This document shows, in pieces, positions 1 to 6,036 of a stretch of 15,463 nt of DNA. Under the pieces are notes generated by a model. The model was not told the origin of the DNA and ran no database searches. It was given only the letters and a program-made list of their open reading frames with translations. Position 1 is the stretch's first letter; every line of letters starts with the position of its first letter. Origin of the DNA: CAZWUK01 sp964636685 (GTDB lineage Bacteria; Bacillota; Clostridia; Christensenellales; CAG-138). The position numbers and the translations under genes are program-made. The stretch is from positions 1-15,463 of the forward strand of contig CAZWUK010000051.1 of assembly GCA_964636685.1 (NCBI GenBank), given 5' to 3'.

Positions 1-228
1 CGCAAACAGCTCCGGGAAGAGAAGCAGGACCTTCTGGTGGAGGACGCCAATCGCGCAGCCATGAAGCAGCGCCTTGACGAGCTCGAAGCCTTTCTGGATG
101 AGCACCAGGAACTGGTGACGGATTACGACGAAGGGATGGTCAGGCAGCTGATCGAACGGATCACGGTCTATGAAGACCACCTTGCCTTTGAATTCAAATC
201 CGGCCTTGAGACTGAGGTCCAGATGTGA
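1..228 (+). CDS. C-terminal end of a large serine recombinase (partial, 5' end outside window)
   Basis: The frame is open from base 1 (starting RKQLREEKQD) to the TGA at 226-228, so only about 75 C-terminal residues are present. The segment is a charged helix rich in Glu/Lys followed by a pattern close to 'YDE-MVRQLIERITVYEDHLAFEFKSGLE'. That pattern is typical of the extreme C terminus of large serine recombinases (TnpX/phage-integrase type) of clostridial mobile elements, after the coiled-coil and zinc-ribbon region. The catalytic resolvase domain would lie to the left of the window. A GTG at 37 could mimic a start, but it is internal. A strong terminator follows 17 bases downstream. Such genes usually sit at one end of an integrated element, so the element boundary may be near here; I see no attachment-site duplication in the window. 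Confidence 0.8.
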   Translation, partial: RKQLREEKQDLLVEDANRAAMKQRLDELEAFLDEHQELVTDYDEGMVRQLIERITVYEDHLAFEFKSGLETEVQM

Positions 229-244
229 CAGGAAACCATCACAT

Positions 245-271
245 GGGCGCTCCTACGGGGCGTCCTTTTTT
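245..271 (+). terminator. Rho-independent terminator after the recombinase
   Basis: A 9-bp stem pairs 245-253 (gggcgctcc) with 257-265 (ggggcgtcc), including G-T wobbles, around a 3-base loop. It is followed by six T residues (266-271). It lies just after the recombinase stop at 228, so it ends that transcript and insulates the next gene. Confidence 0.8.
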
Positions 272-301
272 GTCTGCATGGTAGAAAAGTTCACAGAAGT
301 A

Positions 302-310
302 TGCTATACT
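302..310 (+). promoter_or_regulatory. Extended -10 promoter for the Xre/HEPN-like unit
   Basis: TG-N-TATACT (302-310) is an extended -10 element. No good -35 hexamer is visible at 17 bases, which is common for extended -10 promoters. Transcription would begin near 317, giving a leader of about 30 bases before the ATG at 349. An ATG at 301 overlaps this promoter, which argues against it as the start codon. Confidence 0.5.
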
Positions 311-348
311 TATCCAGTCATAGGTTGATTTATGGAAGGGGTGAAGAT

Positions 349-555
349 ATGCTCCAAAATAATATAGAACTGGATTTGAAAACAAAGCTGATCGAAAGCG
401 GATGGACGCAGACAGAGATCGCTGAAAAGGTAGGAGTATCCCTTTCCTATGTGAACCGCATTACCAAGGGCCGGGAGCAGATTGTCAATAAAACTTTTGT
501 GAAAATGATGGACGAGCTTGGCTATGACGTGGAACTGACATATAAGAAAAAATGA
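349..555 (+). CDS. Small Xre-family helix-turn-helix DNA-binding protein
   Basis: This is a 68-residue protein. It is almost entirely a five-helix Xre/Cro-type domain: helix 2 and recognition helix 3 are seen at about residues 19-40 (GWTQTEIAEKVGVSLSYVNR, followed by ITKG). A short tail, ELGYDVELTYKKK, resembles the beta-strand end of many small antitoxin-like or phage-like repressors. The start at 349 is chosen over the upstream ATG at 301 because an AGGGG-type ribosome site (about 336-341) precedes it and the upstream ATG lies inside the promoter. The stop is 27 bases before the next gene, so the two are probably one operon. The likely role is repression of its own promoter (inference). It could equally be a stray repressor from the mobile element on its left. 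Confidence 0.8.
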   Translation: MLQNNIELDLKTKLIESGWTQTEIAEKVGVSLSYVNRITKGREQIVNKTFVKMMDELGYDVELTYKKK

Positions 556-582
556 TACACCCGCAGAGAAAGAGGTAATACC

Positions 583-1050
583 GTGGCACATAGTGTAACG
601 CCGTTAACAGCCGAAGAGCAGTTGTCGCTGAGGAATAGGGCAAAAGCTGAACTTCTTCGTCTTGAGGCTGTTTACTCTGATGAAGAGACAAAAGAAAAAA
701 TCAACAGATTGAAAGACAAATTTGGTGTTTGCGAGATCGTTTATAAAGTTATACTTGAAGATCATCAGTTTAACAAAACAGGTAAGCATTTGGAAAGACT
801 GCAGGTAGATATGACGCAAGCCCCTCATGCTCTTAAATATGCAGGATATGATTTTGACAAGAATCTACTGACGCACCTATTTGGAGCAGAAGAAAGAATA
901 GGATGTCGTACCGTAAAGAAGCTACGGGATGCATTGACACACAGCGTCAATCAAAAAGCGATAGATGAATTGATTGACCGTGAAGAAGAACTACATGGTT
1001 ATATGGATCAGTTCTTATCAAGGATTAGAGAGTTTGATTCAGCTGCTTGA
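583..1050 (+). CDS. Uncharacterised 155-residue protein with a HEPN-like R-x4-H motif (toxin candidate)
   Basis: I do not recognise this family by name. The 155 residues are strongly helical and charged, with no membrane segment or signal peptide. At residues 115-120 the sequence LRDALTHS fits the R-x4-H signature of HEPN ribonuclease domains (usually RN-x3-H; here Asp replaces Asn), and it lies in a predicted helix near the C terminus, as expected for a HEPN fold. The start is GTG at 583, supported by AGAGG at 571-575 with a 7-base gap. It follows the Xre-type gene by 27 bases, with no terminator or promoter in between, so the layout is antitoxin-like regulator first and candidate toxin second. 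The toxin role is inference; it might be a non-enzymatic helical protein. Codon and base use are AT-rich. The stop codon abuts a repeat cluster, so the original C terminus could have been altered by an insertion. Confidence 0.6.
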   Translation: MAHSVTPLTAEEQLSLRNRAKAELLRLEAVYSDEETKEKINRLKDKFGVCEIVYKVILEDHQFNKTGKHLERLQVDMTQAPHALKYAGYDFDKNLLTHLFGAEERIGCRTVKKLRDALTHSVNQKAIDELIDREEELHGYMDQFLSRIREFDSAA

Positions 1051-1190
1051 ATGTCCACCCTATCGACATGTTCCCGTGAACTGACAACCCCAAAAATCGG
1101 TTGACATGTTCCTGACGAACAGGCAAAACGTTGACATGTTCCTGACCGCATTTTTGCGAACAGGCAGCGGTCAGTGGACATGTTTCCCTT
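1051..1190 (+). repeat. Cluster of gacatgttcc repeats, probable insertion-sequence end (IS21-like) remnant
   Basis: The core gacatgttcc occurs at 1065-1074, 1103-1112 and 1133-1142, and as gacatgtttcc at 1177-1187. Two copies extend to a perfect 16-base direct repeat (ttgacatgttcctgac at 1101-1116 and 1131-1146) exactly 30 bases apart. The word gaacaggc recurs at 1117 and 1158, and ctgaccgc (1142-1149) pairs with gcggtcag (1167-1174). Several short repeats near one end are typical of IS21-family elements, and the wording resembles ends I associate with clostridial members. No transposase gene is present, so this would be a solo end or deletion remnant. The alternative is an array of binding sites for a regulator. 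Confidence 0.45.
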
Positions 1191-1291
1191 TACCAACGAG
1201 GGGTATGAATTAGTAGTTTCGTTTCCTCGTGCCATGTGGAGAGTGTCGTGTTGATGACAAGAAAATAATTAAGGTTAATGAAGATTATTTA

Positions 1292-1297
1292 TATAAT
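1292..1297 (+). promoter_or_regulatory. Probable -10 element for the alpha/beta hydrolase
   Basis: A perfect TATAAT at 1292-1297 lies 25 bases before the ATG at 1322. The matching -35 (TTAAGG at 17 bases) is weak. Its position supports translation from 1322 rather than from the GTG at 1229, which lies upstream of the promoter. Confidence 0.45.
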
Positions 1298-1321
1298 CCG
1301 ATTGAGATTTGGAGCGATCAG

Positions 1322-2068
1322 ATGAAAATAATTGAATATGGAAAAGAAAACTCGGAAGTTATTATGCTTCTGCATGGCGGTGGCTTATCGTGGTGGAATT
1401 ATCGTGATGAAGCAAATCTACTGAAGGAAAATTATCACGTTGTACTGCCAGTATTGGATGGTCACGCAGACAGTGATACGCACTTTACGACGATTGAAGA
1501 CAACGCGAAAGAACTTATCAGCTATATTGACGAGAACTTTGATGGCACAATTTTAGCCATAGGTGGATTATCTCTTGGGGGGCAAGTTCTCGTTGAAATG
1601 CTTTCGCAAAGAAGCAATATATGCAGATTTGCAATCATCGAAAGTGCCTTAGTCGTGCCTATGTCATTGACAGCGGCATTGATTGCTCCAACATTCGGGA
1701 TAAGCTACGGACTAATTAAGAAAAAATGGTTTTCTGAGATGCAATTTAAGTCATTAAGGATTCAGACAAAACTATTCGAGGACTATTATCGTGACACCTG
1801 CAAACTACAAAAACAAGATATGATTCGCTTTCTGAAATCGAATTCTTCTTATGTCGCTAAGCCGGAGCTGGTCAATACAACAGCGAAAGTTACTATTATT
1901 GTAGGTGGTAAGGAGCAAAAAATAATGCAGCGCTCTGCTGAAATCTTACATACCACAATTCCCAATAGCAAATTGAAACTTTTCAATGAGTATTTTCATG
2001 GTGAATTAAGTCTCAATTATCCGAACGATTATGTGGACTTGTTAACTCACTTGCCTTTAGACATGTGA
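1322..2068 (+). CDS. Alpha/beta hydrolase family protein
   Basis: A 248-residue soluble protein with the alpha/beta hydrolase layout. The oxyanion loop HGGG is at residues 18-21, PVLDGH at about 43-48, the nucleophile elbow GGLSLGG at 81-87 with Ser84, a variable cap at about 110-180, and a C-terminal His226 in EYFHGE. The usual catalytic acid after the VTIIVGG strand appears as Glu198 (GGKEQK) rather than Asp, which is unusual. The substrate cannot be deduced; esterase, peptidase and lactonase are all possible. The start at 1322 has GGAG 7 bases upstream (1311-1314) and a -10 box further up; the frame itself is open back to a GTG at 1229. The gene is markedly AT-rich compared with the genes after 2430 and sits between a repeat cluster and a decayed transposase, which suggests it was acquired horizontally. 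Confidence 0.8.
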   Translation: MKIIEYGKENSEVIMLLHGGGLSWWNYRDEANLLKENYHVVLPVLDGHADSDTHFTTIEDNAKELISYIDENFDGTILAIGGLSLGGQVLVEMLSQRSNICRFAIIESALVVPMSLTAALIAPTFGISYGLIKKKWFSEMQFKSLRIQTKLFEDYYRDTCKLQKQDMIRFLKSNSSYVAKPELVNTTAKVTIIVGGKEQKIMQRSAEILHTTIPNSKLKLFNEYFHGELSLNYPNDYVDLLTHLPLDM

Positions 2069-2334
2069 TAAACGACACCGAAGAAAATATAACGATATGC
2101 GTTGCGGACAGAAAGGCATTGTTGTGGGACAATGTAGGGACGAACGGTCTTCGCCCGCATGAAGTACCGCCGTTATCCGGCATTGGCAAAATCGTTAATG
2201 ATGAAATTCAAACATGAAATACCATATATGAAAATGTTGTTGTAGATAAGTATTGCATTATCACCGACCATATACACGCAATTATAATGATATTGTCCGT
2301 TGAGAGCGCAAACCCCATCGGCAATGGAAGCTGA
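2068..2334 (+). pseudogene. Decayed REP-associated (Y1/TnpA-like) transposase fragment
   Basis: Reading the frame that begins at 2068 gives ENITICVADRKALLWDNVG, then GIGKIVNDEIQT, a TGA stop at 2215-2217, and then in the same frame YENVVVDKYCIITDHIHAII before a further stop at 2332-2334. This is the core of the REP-associated tyrosine transposase pattern (fITICt-dR, G-IV-eEI, yenV-vDkYVIMPNHiHaII). The metal-binding His-x-His survives as HIH, but the preceding MPN is replaced by ITD. There is no start codon, the N terminus and the catalytic-Tyr region are missing, and there is an in-frame stop, so this is a relic. Confidence 0.7.
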
Positions 2335-2385
2335 CTTGGCAAGATTCCCCTACGTTCTTGCCTGAATCATAAAAAATACGCAACG

Positions 2386-2430
2386 AAAAACGACGGATTG
2401 CCGCATTGTGCAGATCCGTCGCTTTGTTTT
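2386..2430. terminator. Bidirectional terminator hairpin between the accessory patch and the glycosyltransferase unit
   Basis: cgacggat (2391-2398) pairs perfectly with atccgtcg (2414-2421), extended inward by tgc/gca with one bulged base. On the minus strand the stem is followed by TTTTTC (complement of 2386-2390), which suits the glycosyltransferase ending at 2438. On the plus strand it is followed by ctttgtttt, so it may also stop transcription from the left. Confidence 0.65.
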
Positions 2431-2437
2431 AAGCGGT

Positions 2438-3577
2438 TCAGTCCCGTGACAATAAAACCGCTTTCACGCCCGTCACCCAGTTTTCAATTCCGTAATCGCG
2501 CAGAATCGATGCCGCCACCGACGCCACCGCCTGCTGTCCTGCCGGTATTTTGCTCTGCCGCGCGGCAGAGAGGATCGCCGCAGCACAAGCATCCACGTCC
2601 TCCGATGCAAAATACGTCGCCGTCTCATACCGTCTTGCCCACTGCACGCCCGGCACATCGCTGCACACGCAGGGTCTGCCCGTATACAGCGCCTCCAGCA
2701 TGGCATAGGAAAACGCCTCTGACCGGCTGGCGGAAAGCATGACGTCGGACGCCTTGTGATAGCGAAACACGTCCTCCTCGGGCGGCAGATGCAATATCCA
2801 CGCCTCGTCGCCTCGCAGCGCGGTGTGCGCTTGCAGGTATTCCTTCATCTTTTCGGGCGGATACTCGCGTCCGCCGATCAGTCCCAATATAAATTCCGTG
2901 TGACCGTCTGCCCGCAGCTTTGCTACCGCCTGTGCCGCAATGTCCCCGCCTTTGATATAAGGCGACCACGCAAACGCCAGCACCAGCATTTGATCGTCTG
3001 CTATACCAAAGCGCTCGCGCGTCGCGGCACGTTCCAGAATGTCCCCTGCACAGCGCTTCGGCACCAGCGCATTGGCAATGTATCGGTATTCCGGCGCAAT
3101 AGCCGCCTGCGCCTCGGAGACGGTAATCTTGCGGATGCGCTTTTTACCGATCAGGTGTTCGGCGAGCTTTGCCAGCGTGCGCTTACAGCGGCGGGAAAAC
3201 GGGTCGCGTCTGCCCGCTGAAAAATCCGAGTGATAGTGCCATACAAGCCGAAGCTTGGGACGAAGCAGCGCGCAAAATGCCGATAGATCCATGCCGGAAA
3301 AATGCACATGCAGTACGCTTGCCGCAGTTTGATCGACAATCTGCAACAGCGCCTTTCCCTGCTTTATTTTGGATGCCCCGTCGTCCAAAAAGTACACATC
3401 ATACGTTTTTTGCAACAGACGGCACCACGGGCGCTCCTTGGCCGAGGCCGGAAACACAAACGCAGTCCGCACGCCGTCATTTTGGAGCGACGCGGCAAGG
3501 CATTGCATGGATGCGATAAAATTCCCGCCATAGGGCGAACGATACCAGCACAAGAACAGAACTGCTTCCTGTTTCAT
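2438..3577 (-). CDS. GT4-type (GT-B fold) glycosyltransferase
   Basis: A 379-residue protein matching a retaining GT-B glycosyltransferase of the GT4 group. The N-terminal acceptor half begins LFLCWYRSPYGGNFIASMQ (about 7-25), the linker strand to the nucleotide-sugar half is at about 197-210 (LVLAFAWSPYIKGGD), and the E-x7-E motif is Glu287-Glu295 (EAFSYAMLE), followed by TGRPCVCSDVPG (299-310). The sugar and acceptor cannot be read from sequence; transfer to an envelope or exopolysaccharide is likely. The start at 3577 is chosen because its ATG overlaps the stop of the upstream gene as ATGA, indicating translational coupling; the frame is open much further upstream, but that part is antisense-like sequence inside the previous gene. 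It is the last gene of the unit, before the hairpin at 2386-2430. Confidence 0.85.
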   Translation of the reverse strand: MKQEAVLFLCWYRSPYGGNFIASMQCLAASLQNDGVRTAFVFPASAKERPWCRLLQKTYDVYFLDDGASKIKQGKALLQIVDQTAASVLHVHFSGMDLSAFCALLRPKLRLVWHYHSDFSAGRRDPFSRRCKRTLAKLAEHLIGKKRIRKITVSEAQAAIAPEYRYIANALVPKRCAGDILERAATRERFGIADDQMLVLAFAWSPYIKGGDIAAQAVAKLRADGHTEFILGLIGGREYPPEKMKEYLQAHTALRGDEAWILHLPPEEDVFRYHKASDVMLSASRSEAFSYAMLEALYTGRPCVCSDVPGVQWARRYETATYFASEDVDACAAAILSAARQSKIPAGQQAVASVAASILRDYGIENWVTGVKAVLLSRD

Positions 3578-4491
3578 GACCGCCTTCCCCCCTTCCGTCT
3601 GCGATACAGCGCAGCAAACGCACGAAACGGCGCAAACTTTCGATAATACACGTCGATCACTTCCAGATCCTCCAAGCGGTTGACCGTATGCACGCCGAGC
3701 AGCTTCCAATTTGCATCGATGGCGACGGAATCCGTGGTAAGTCTGCCGACACAAGCTTCGTGATAGCTGCCGTCCACAAAAGAACACTCCAAAAATTCGA
3801 TGGCGCCACCATAGCGCGTCCGTCCATCCTGTGCCGGACGGACGGTTTTTCCACCGCAATTCAGGATATTTCCTGCCGGTCTGCCGCGTCGATCCGAATA
3901 CGTCGCCCGCTTTGTCAATTCGCTGAGCCGTCCTGCGGGAAGTTCCAATGCCGCACTCCAAAGATGGCGCACGTTTTCCTTTTCGTTTTGCTCGTAGATC
4001 AGTAATTGCACACTGCCATCCGGCATCTGCACGGACGTTGTATCGGCCGCCGCGATGTTTTCCAGCAGGATTGCCTGCCGTGTCCAGCGGACGGGAAATT
4101 CCTCGGCACGCCAAAGCTCGATGCGAGCGGCGTTTTGTGTTTCCGGGATCATGTACCATGTGCCGTCATGGAAAAATATCGCGGGATACGAGGTGTGACA
4201 CCCGGGCGACAGCACAGGCTGCAAGCAGACGCTGCCGTCCTCTGTCAGAATTCCGGCGGCGATGACCGCCTTCTTTTGATACTTCGGCATTTTTTCACAC
4301 AGCAAATAGGTGTTGCCCGCCCAGCTCGCAACAAATGGATCGGCGCACCAGCTGTCTTTATCGCAGCGGATTAAACGGTATTGCTTTTGATGGGCGTCGT
4401 CAGGCAGGCGTTCTGCTTCTTCTTGCGTCAAGCGCCGCCACGCGCACGCCCAGTAGGTTTCAAAAAAAAGTCTCTCCAATTGCTTGCGCAC
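3574..4491 (-). CDS. GINT1 N-terminal-like beta-propeller protein (glycoside-processing type)
   Basis: A 305-residue protein resembling the domain named after the N terminus of plant glucosamine inositolphosphorylceramide transferase 1, a GH43-like beta-propeller also found alone in bacteria near glycosyltransferases. Visible motifs are ADPF (50-53), HTSYP (99-103), YMIPE (113-117), FP-RW (132-136), D150-T, RRGRPAGNIL (201-210), RPAQD (218-222) and GVHT (266-269). The carboxylates ADPF, E117 and D150 sit where GH43-like propellers place their active-site acids, but activity is not established. The C terminus is very basic (YRRRKGGRRS), possibly for membrane contact. The start is GTG at 4491 with GGAGG 7 bases upstream and a good promoter just above. 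It overlaps the GT4 gene by 4 bases, so the two probably act on the same glycan. Confidence 0.75.
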   Translation of the reverse strand: MRKQLERLFFETYWACAWRRLTQEEAERLPDDAHQKQYRLIRCDKDSWCADPFVASWAGNTYLLCEKMPKYQKKAVIAAGILTEDGSVCLQPVLSPGCHTSYPAIFFHDGTWYMIPETQNAARIELWRAEEFPVRWTRQAILLENIAAADTTSVQMPDGSVQLLIYEQNEKENVRHLWSAALELPAGRLSELTKRATYSDRRGRPAGNILNCGGKTVRPAQDGRTRYGGAIEFLECSFVDGSYHEACVGRLTTDSVAIDANWKLLGVHTVNRLEDLEVIDVYYRKFAPFRAFAALYRRRKGGRRS

Positions 4492-4519
4492 GTGTCGCCC
4501 TCCAATCCAGCATGGTTAT

Positions 4520-4548
4520 ATTATAGAAGCTGCGACGTTTCTTGGCAA
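4520..4548 (-). promoter_or_regulatory. Sigma-70 type promoter of the propeller/glycosyltransferase operon
   Basis: On the minus strand TTGCCA (4548-4543), a 17-base spacer and a perfect TATAAT (4525-4520) form a near-consensus promoter. Transcription would start about 22 bases upstream of the GTG at 4491, leaving room for the GGAGG ribosome site. Confidence 0.75.
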
Positions 4549-4557
4549 CCGAAACAG

Positions 4558-4571
4558 GCAGCGGAAGCTGC
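4558..4571 (-). terminator. Possible weak terminator after the deacetylase
   Basis: gcagc (4558-4562) pairs with gctgc (4567-4571) around a 4-base loop, and on the minus strand it is followed by ctgttt. The stem is only 5 bp and the T stretch is poor, so deacetylase transcripts may partly read into the next operon. Confidence 0.25.
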
Positions 4572-4646
4572 AAAACGCAAGCACCTCACGCTGCCAACAC
4601 AATCTGCGTTGTTCCTGGAATTGCCTTCCGGCGCATCAAAAGATTT

Positions 4647-5657
4647 TCAGTTTTCCTCCACGCCATCGGTCACAGCAGGCTCGGGACTTTGTGCTTGTTC
4701 ATTTCTCTTTGTCCACCCGCCATAGCGATCCCCGGGTTCGACCTGCTCCTCATCCATCGCCAGCAATTCAGAGATAGTTACCAGTTGGTATCCCTGATTG
4801 ACCAATTCCGGCACGATCCGCTCGACCGCCTCCGCGGTAAAATCGTAAATGTCATGAAAAAGGACAATGGCTCCATCCTGTGCACACTCAAACATGTTCC
4901 GATAGATTTTGTCCGCGTTTTTAATGCTCCAATCATGGGTGCTGCCTGACCATAGGATCATGGTATAACCCATATCCTTTGCGGCTGACGCCACATCTTT
5001 GTTGATGGCGGCGTAAGGCGGTCGAAAAAGCGTCATGTGGTAGCCAAAGTTTTGCTGCATTGCTGCATCCGTTTTTTCGAGGCTGTCGATCAGTGCCGAT
5101 TTCGTGTATTTCGTAAAATTGCTGTGCCCCCAGGTGTGGTTGCCGATCTCGCAGTTCAGCGCAATCGCCCGGGCAATAACCGCTTCACGCGTGGCAATCC
5201 GTTTCCCGATCACAAAAAACGTTGCGCGCGCATGATATTGCTCCAGTACATCCAGTATTCGATTGGTATTGGTATTGCTTGGCCCATCGTCAAACGTTAA
5301 GGCAATCAGCTTTTTCTCAGGATCGATCAGCATATTGGTCGCTACTACCGCAATGTCGCTATTCTCCGGCAGATCCTGCGTCAGCCGAGCACGCGTCGCT
5401 TCGTTGAGATTCCAGGCGCGCAGCGCACGTCCGGTCAGCTCTGGCGTCGGTTCCGGCGTAGGCGACGGCGTAGGTGATGGCGCCGGCGTCATAATCTCCA
5501 GCATGATTGGCATCTGCTCTGTTGCAGATGGCGCTGCGCTTTCCTGCGGCATATCTAGAGGAACGTCATATGTGGAAACGGGTCGCTGTCCGCAGGCAAT
5601 AATCGCTGCGGCAGCCAGCATTACGCTGAAAATAGCTATCACACGTCGAAGTTTCAT
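4647..5657 (-). CDS. Polysaccharide deacetylase (NodB/CE4) lipoprotein, probable peptidoglycan deacetylase
   Basis: A 336-residue exported lipoprotein. The signal peptide is residues 1-21 with lipobox IIAC and lipidated Cys22, then a Pro/Thr/Ser-rich spacer (about 57-74, alternating PTP units) and a NodB/CE4 domain at about 115-300. The CE4 motifs are complete: TFDDG (121-125), metal-binding H174-x3-H178 in HTWGHS, RPPY (212-215), and LFHD with His268-Asp269. Members of this family remove N-acetyl groups from peptidoglycan sugars (PgdA/PdaA type) using a divalent metal, here on the outer face of the membrane. The start at 5657 has GAGGG 6 bases upstream; an in-frame ATG at 5669 lies on the other side of that site. 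A promoter is seen at 5796-5824, leaving a leader of about 130 bases with a perfect palindrome. Confidence 0.88.
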   Translation of the reverse strand: MKLRRVIAIFSVMLAAAAIIACGQRPVSTYDVPLDMPQESAAPSATEQMPIMLEIMTPAPSPTPSPTPEPTPELTGRALRAWNLNEATRARLTQDLPENSDIAVVATNMLIDPEKKLIALTFDDGPSNTNTNRILDVLEQYHARATFFVIGKRIATREAVIARAIALNCEIGNHTWGHSNFTKYTKSALIDSLEKTDAAMQQNFGYHMTLFRPPYAAINKDVASAAKDMGYTMILWSGSTHDWSIKNADKIYRNMFECAQDGAIVLFHDIYDFTAEAVERIVPELVNQGYQLVTISELLAMDEEQVEPGDRYGGWTKRNEQAQSPEPAVTDGVEEN

Positions 5658-5689
5658 AGTAACCCTCATCAGATAAAATGACTCTGTTT

Positions 5690-5710
5690 CAATTGCAGCA
5701 GCTGCAATTG
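5690..5710 (-). promoter_or_regulatory. Perfect palindrome in the deacetylase leader
   Basis: caattgcagc (5690-5699) and gctgcaattg (5701-5710) are perfect inverted repeats around a single base. It lies in the untranslated leader, about 33 bases before the start codon. It could bind a dimeric regulator as DNA or form a hairpin in the mRNA; no run of T follows on the minus strand, so it is not a terminator. Confidence 0.45.
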
Positions 5711-5775
5711 CTTGCTCTTTTATTTGTGCCGCCGGATAAGCAGAAATGTCTTTGCAACGGACACACAAGTCCTGT

Positions 5776-5789
5776 GTTCATATACGAAC
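5776..5789 (-). promoter_or_regulatory. Operator-like imperfect palindrome at the deacetylase transcription start
   Basis: gttcatatacgaac pairs in 6 of 7 positions. It covers about +1 to +14 relative to the start predicted from the promoter at 5796-5824, a position where a bound protein would block initiation. Confidence 0.3.
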
Positions 5790-5795
5790 AATATA

Positions 5796-5824
5796 ATGAT
5801 ACGGTAGCGCCTTCACAGGGTCAA
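5796..5824 (-). promoter_or_regulatory. Sigma-70 type promoter of the deacetylase
   Basis: On the minus strand TTGACC (5824-5819), a 17-base spacer and TATCAT (5801-5796). Each hexamer has one mismatch to consensus. Confidence 0.7.
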
Positions 5825-5944
5825 GTGCCAATCTGCTATATTTCGTACTTTTCTGCATGATTTCGCGCAAAAGCACTCCTTCTTTCAATCATTGACAGAT
5901 AACCGGCCGCAAGCAGCGAACAGGACGGGTTGAAGCATTTGGAC

Positions 5945-5986
5945 AAACAAAAAAGAACCGTGCGCTGCAGCGGCTCCTTTTTGTTT
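5945..5986 (-). terminator. Terminator of the rubredoxin/ferredoxin operon
   Basis: 5945-5960 pairs with 5971-5986 over 16 positions around a 10-base loop. As minus-strand RNA all 16 pairs form (two as G-U), whereas as plus-strand RNA two are mismatches, so the hairpin belongs to the minus strand. Its 3' arm carries the T-rich tail TTCTTTTTTGTTT. Confidence 0.8.
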
Positions 5987-6036
5987 GGGTATCCAATTCA
6001 GCGTTTATACGCCTCGAACCCGAAGCACACGCCCGC

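Larger units (their letters stand above)
5658..6036. other. Intergenic stretch: deacetylase leader and promoter, ferredoxin terminator
   Basis: No gene is supported here on either strand. It contains a 21-bp perfect palindrome (5690-5710), an operator-like imperfect palindrome (5776-5789), the minus-strand promoter (5796-5824) and the ferredoxin terminator (5945-5986). I see nothing in 5830-5940 or 5990-6036. Confidence 0.6.

Noticed and set aside
1051..1190. CRISPR array
   Set aside because: Repeat spacing is uneven (38, 30, 44 bases), the shared core is only 10-16 bases and no cas gene is present.
1229..1321. Longer N terminus of the AT-rich hydrolase from GTG 1229
   Set aside because: A TATAAT box at 1292 and a ribosome site at 1311-1314 lie inside this stretch and point to ATG 1322; the extra 31 residues do not resemble the fold.
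3578..4159. N-terminal extension of the glycosyltransferase frame
   Set aside because: It overlaps the propeller gene in another frame, is arginine-rich and low quality, and the ATGA overlap gives a better start at 3577.
5440..5500. Short tandem repeat of ggcg/gtag units as a DNA repeat element
   Set aside because: It is simply the codons of the Pro/Thr/Ser spacer of the deacetylase lipoprotein.
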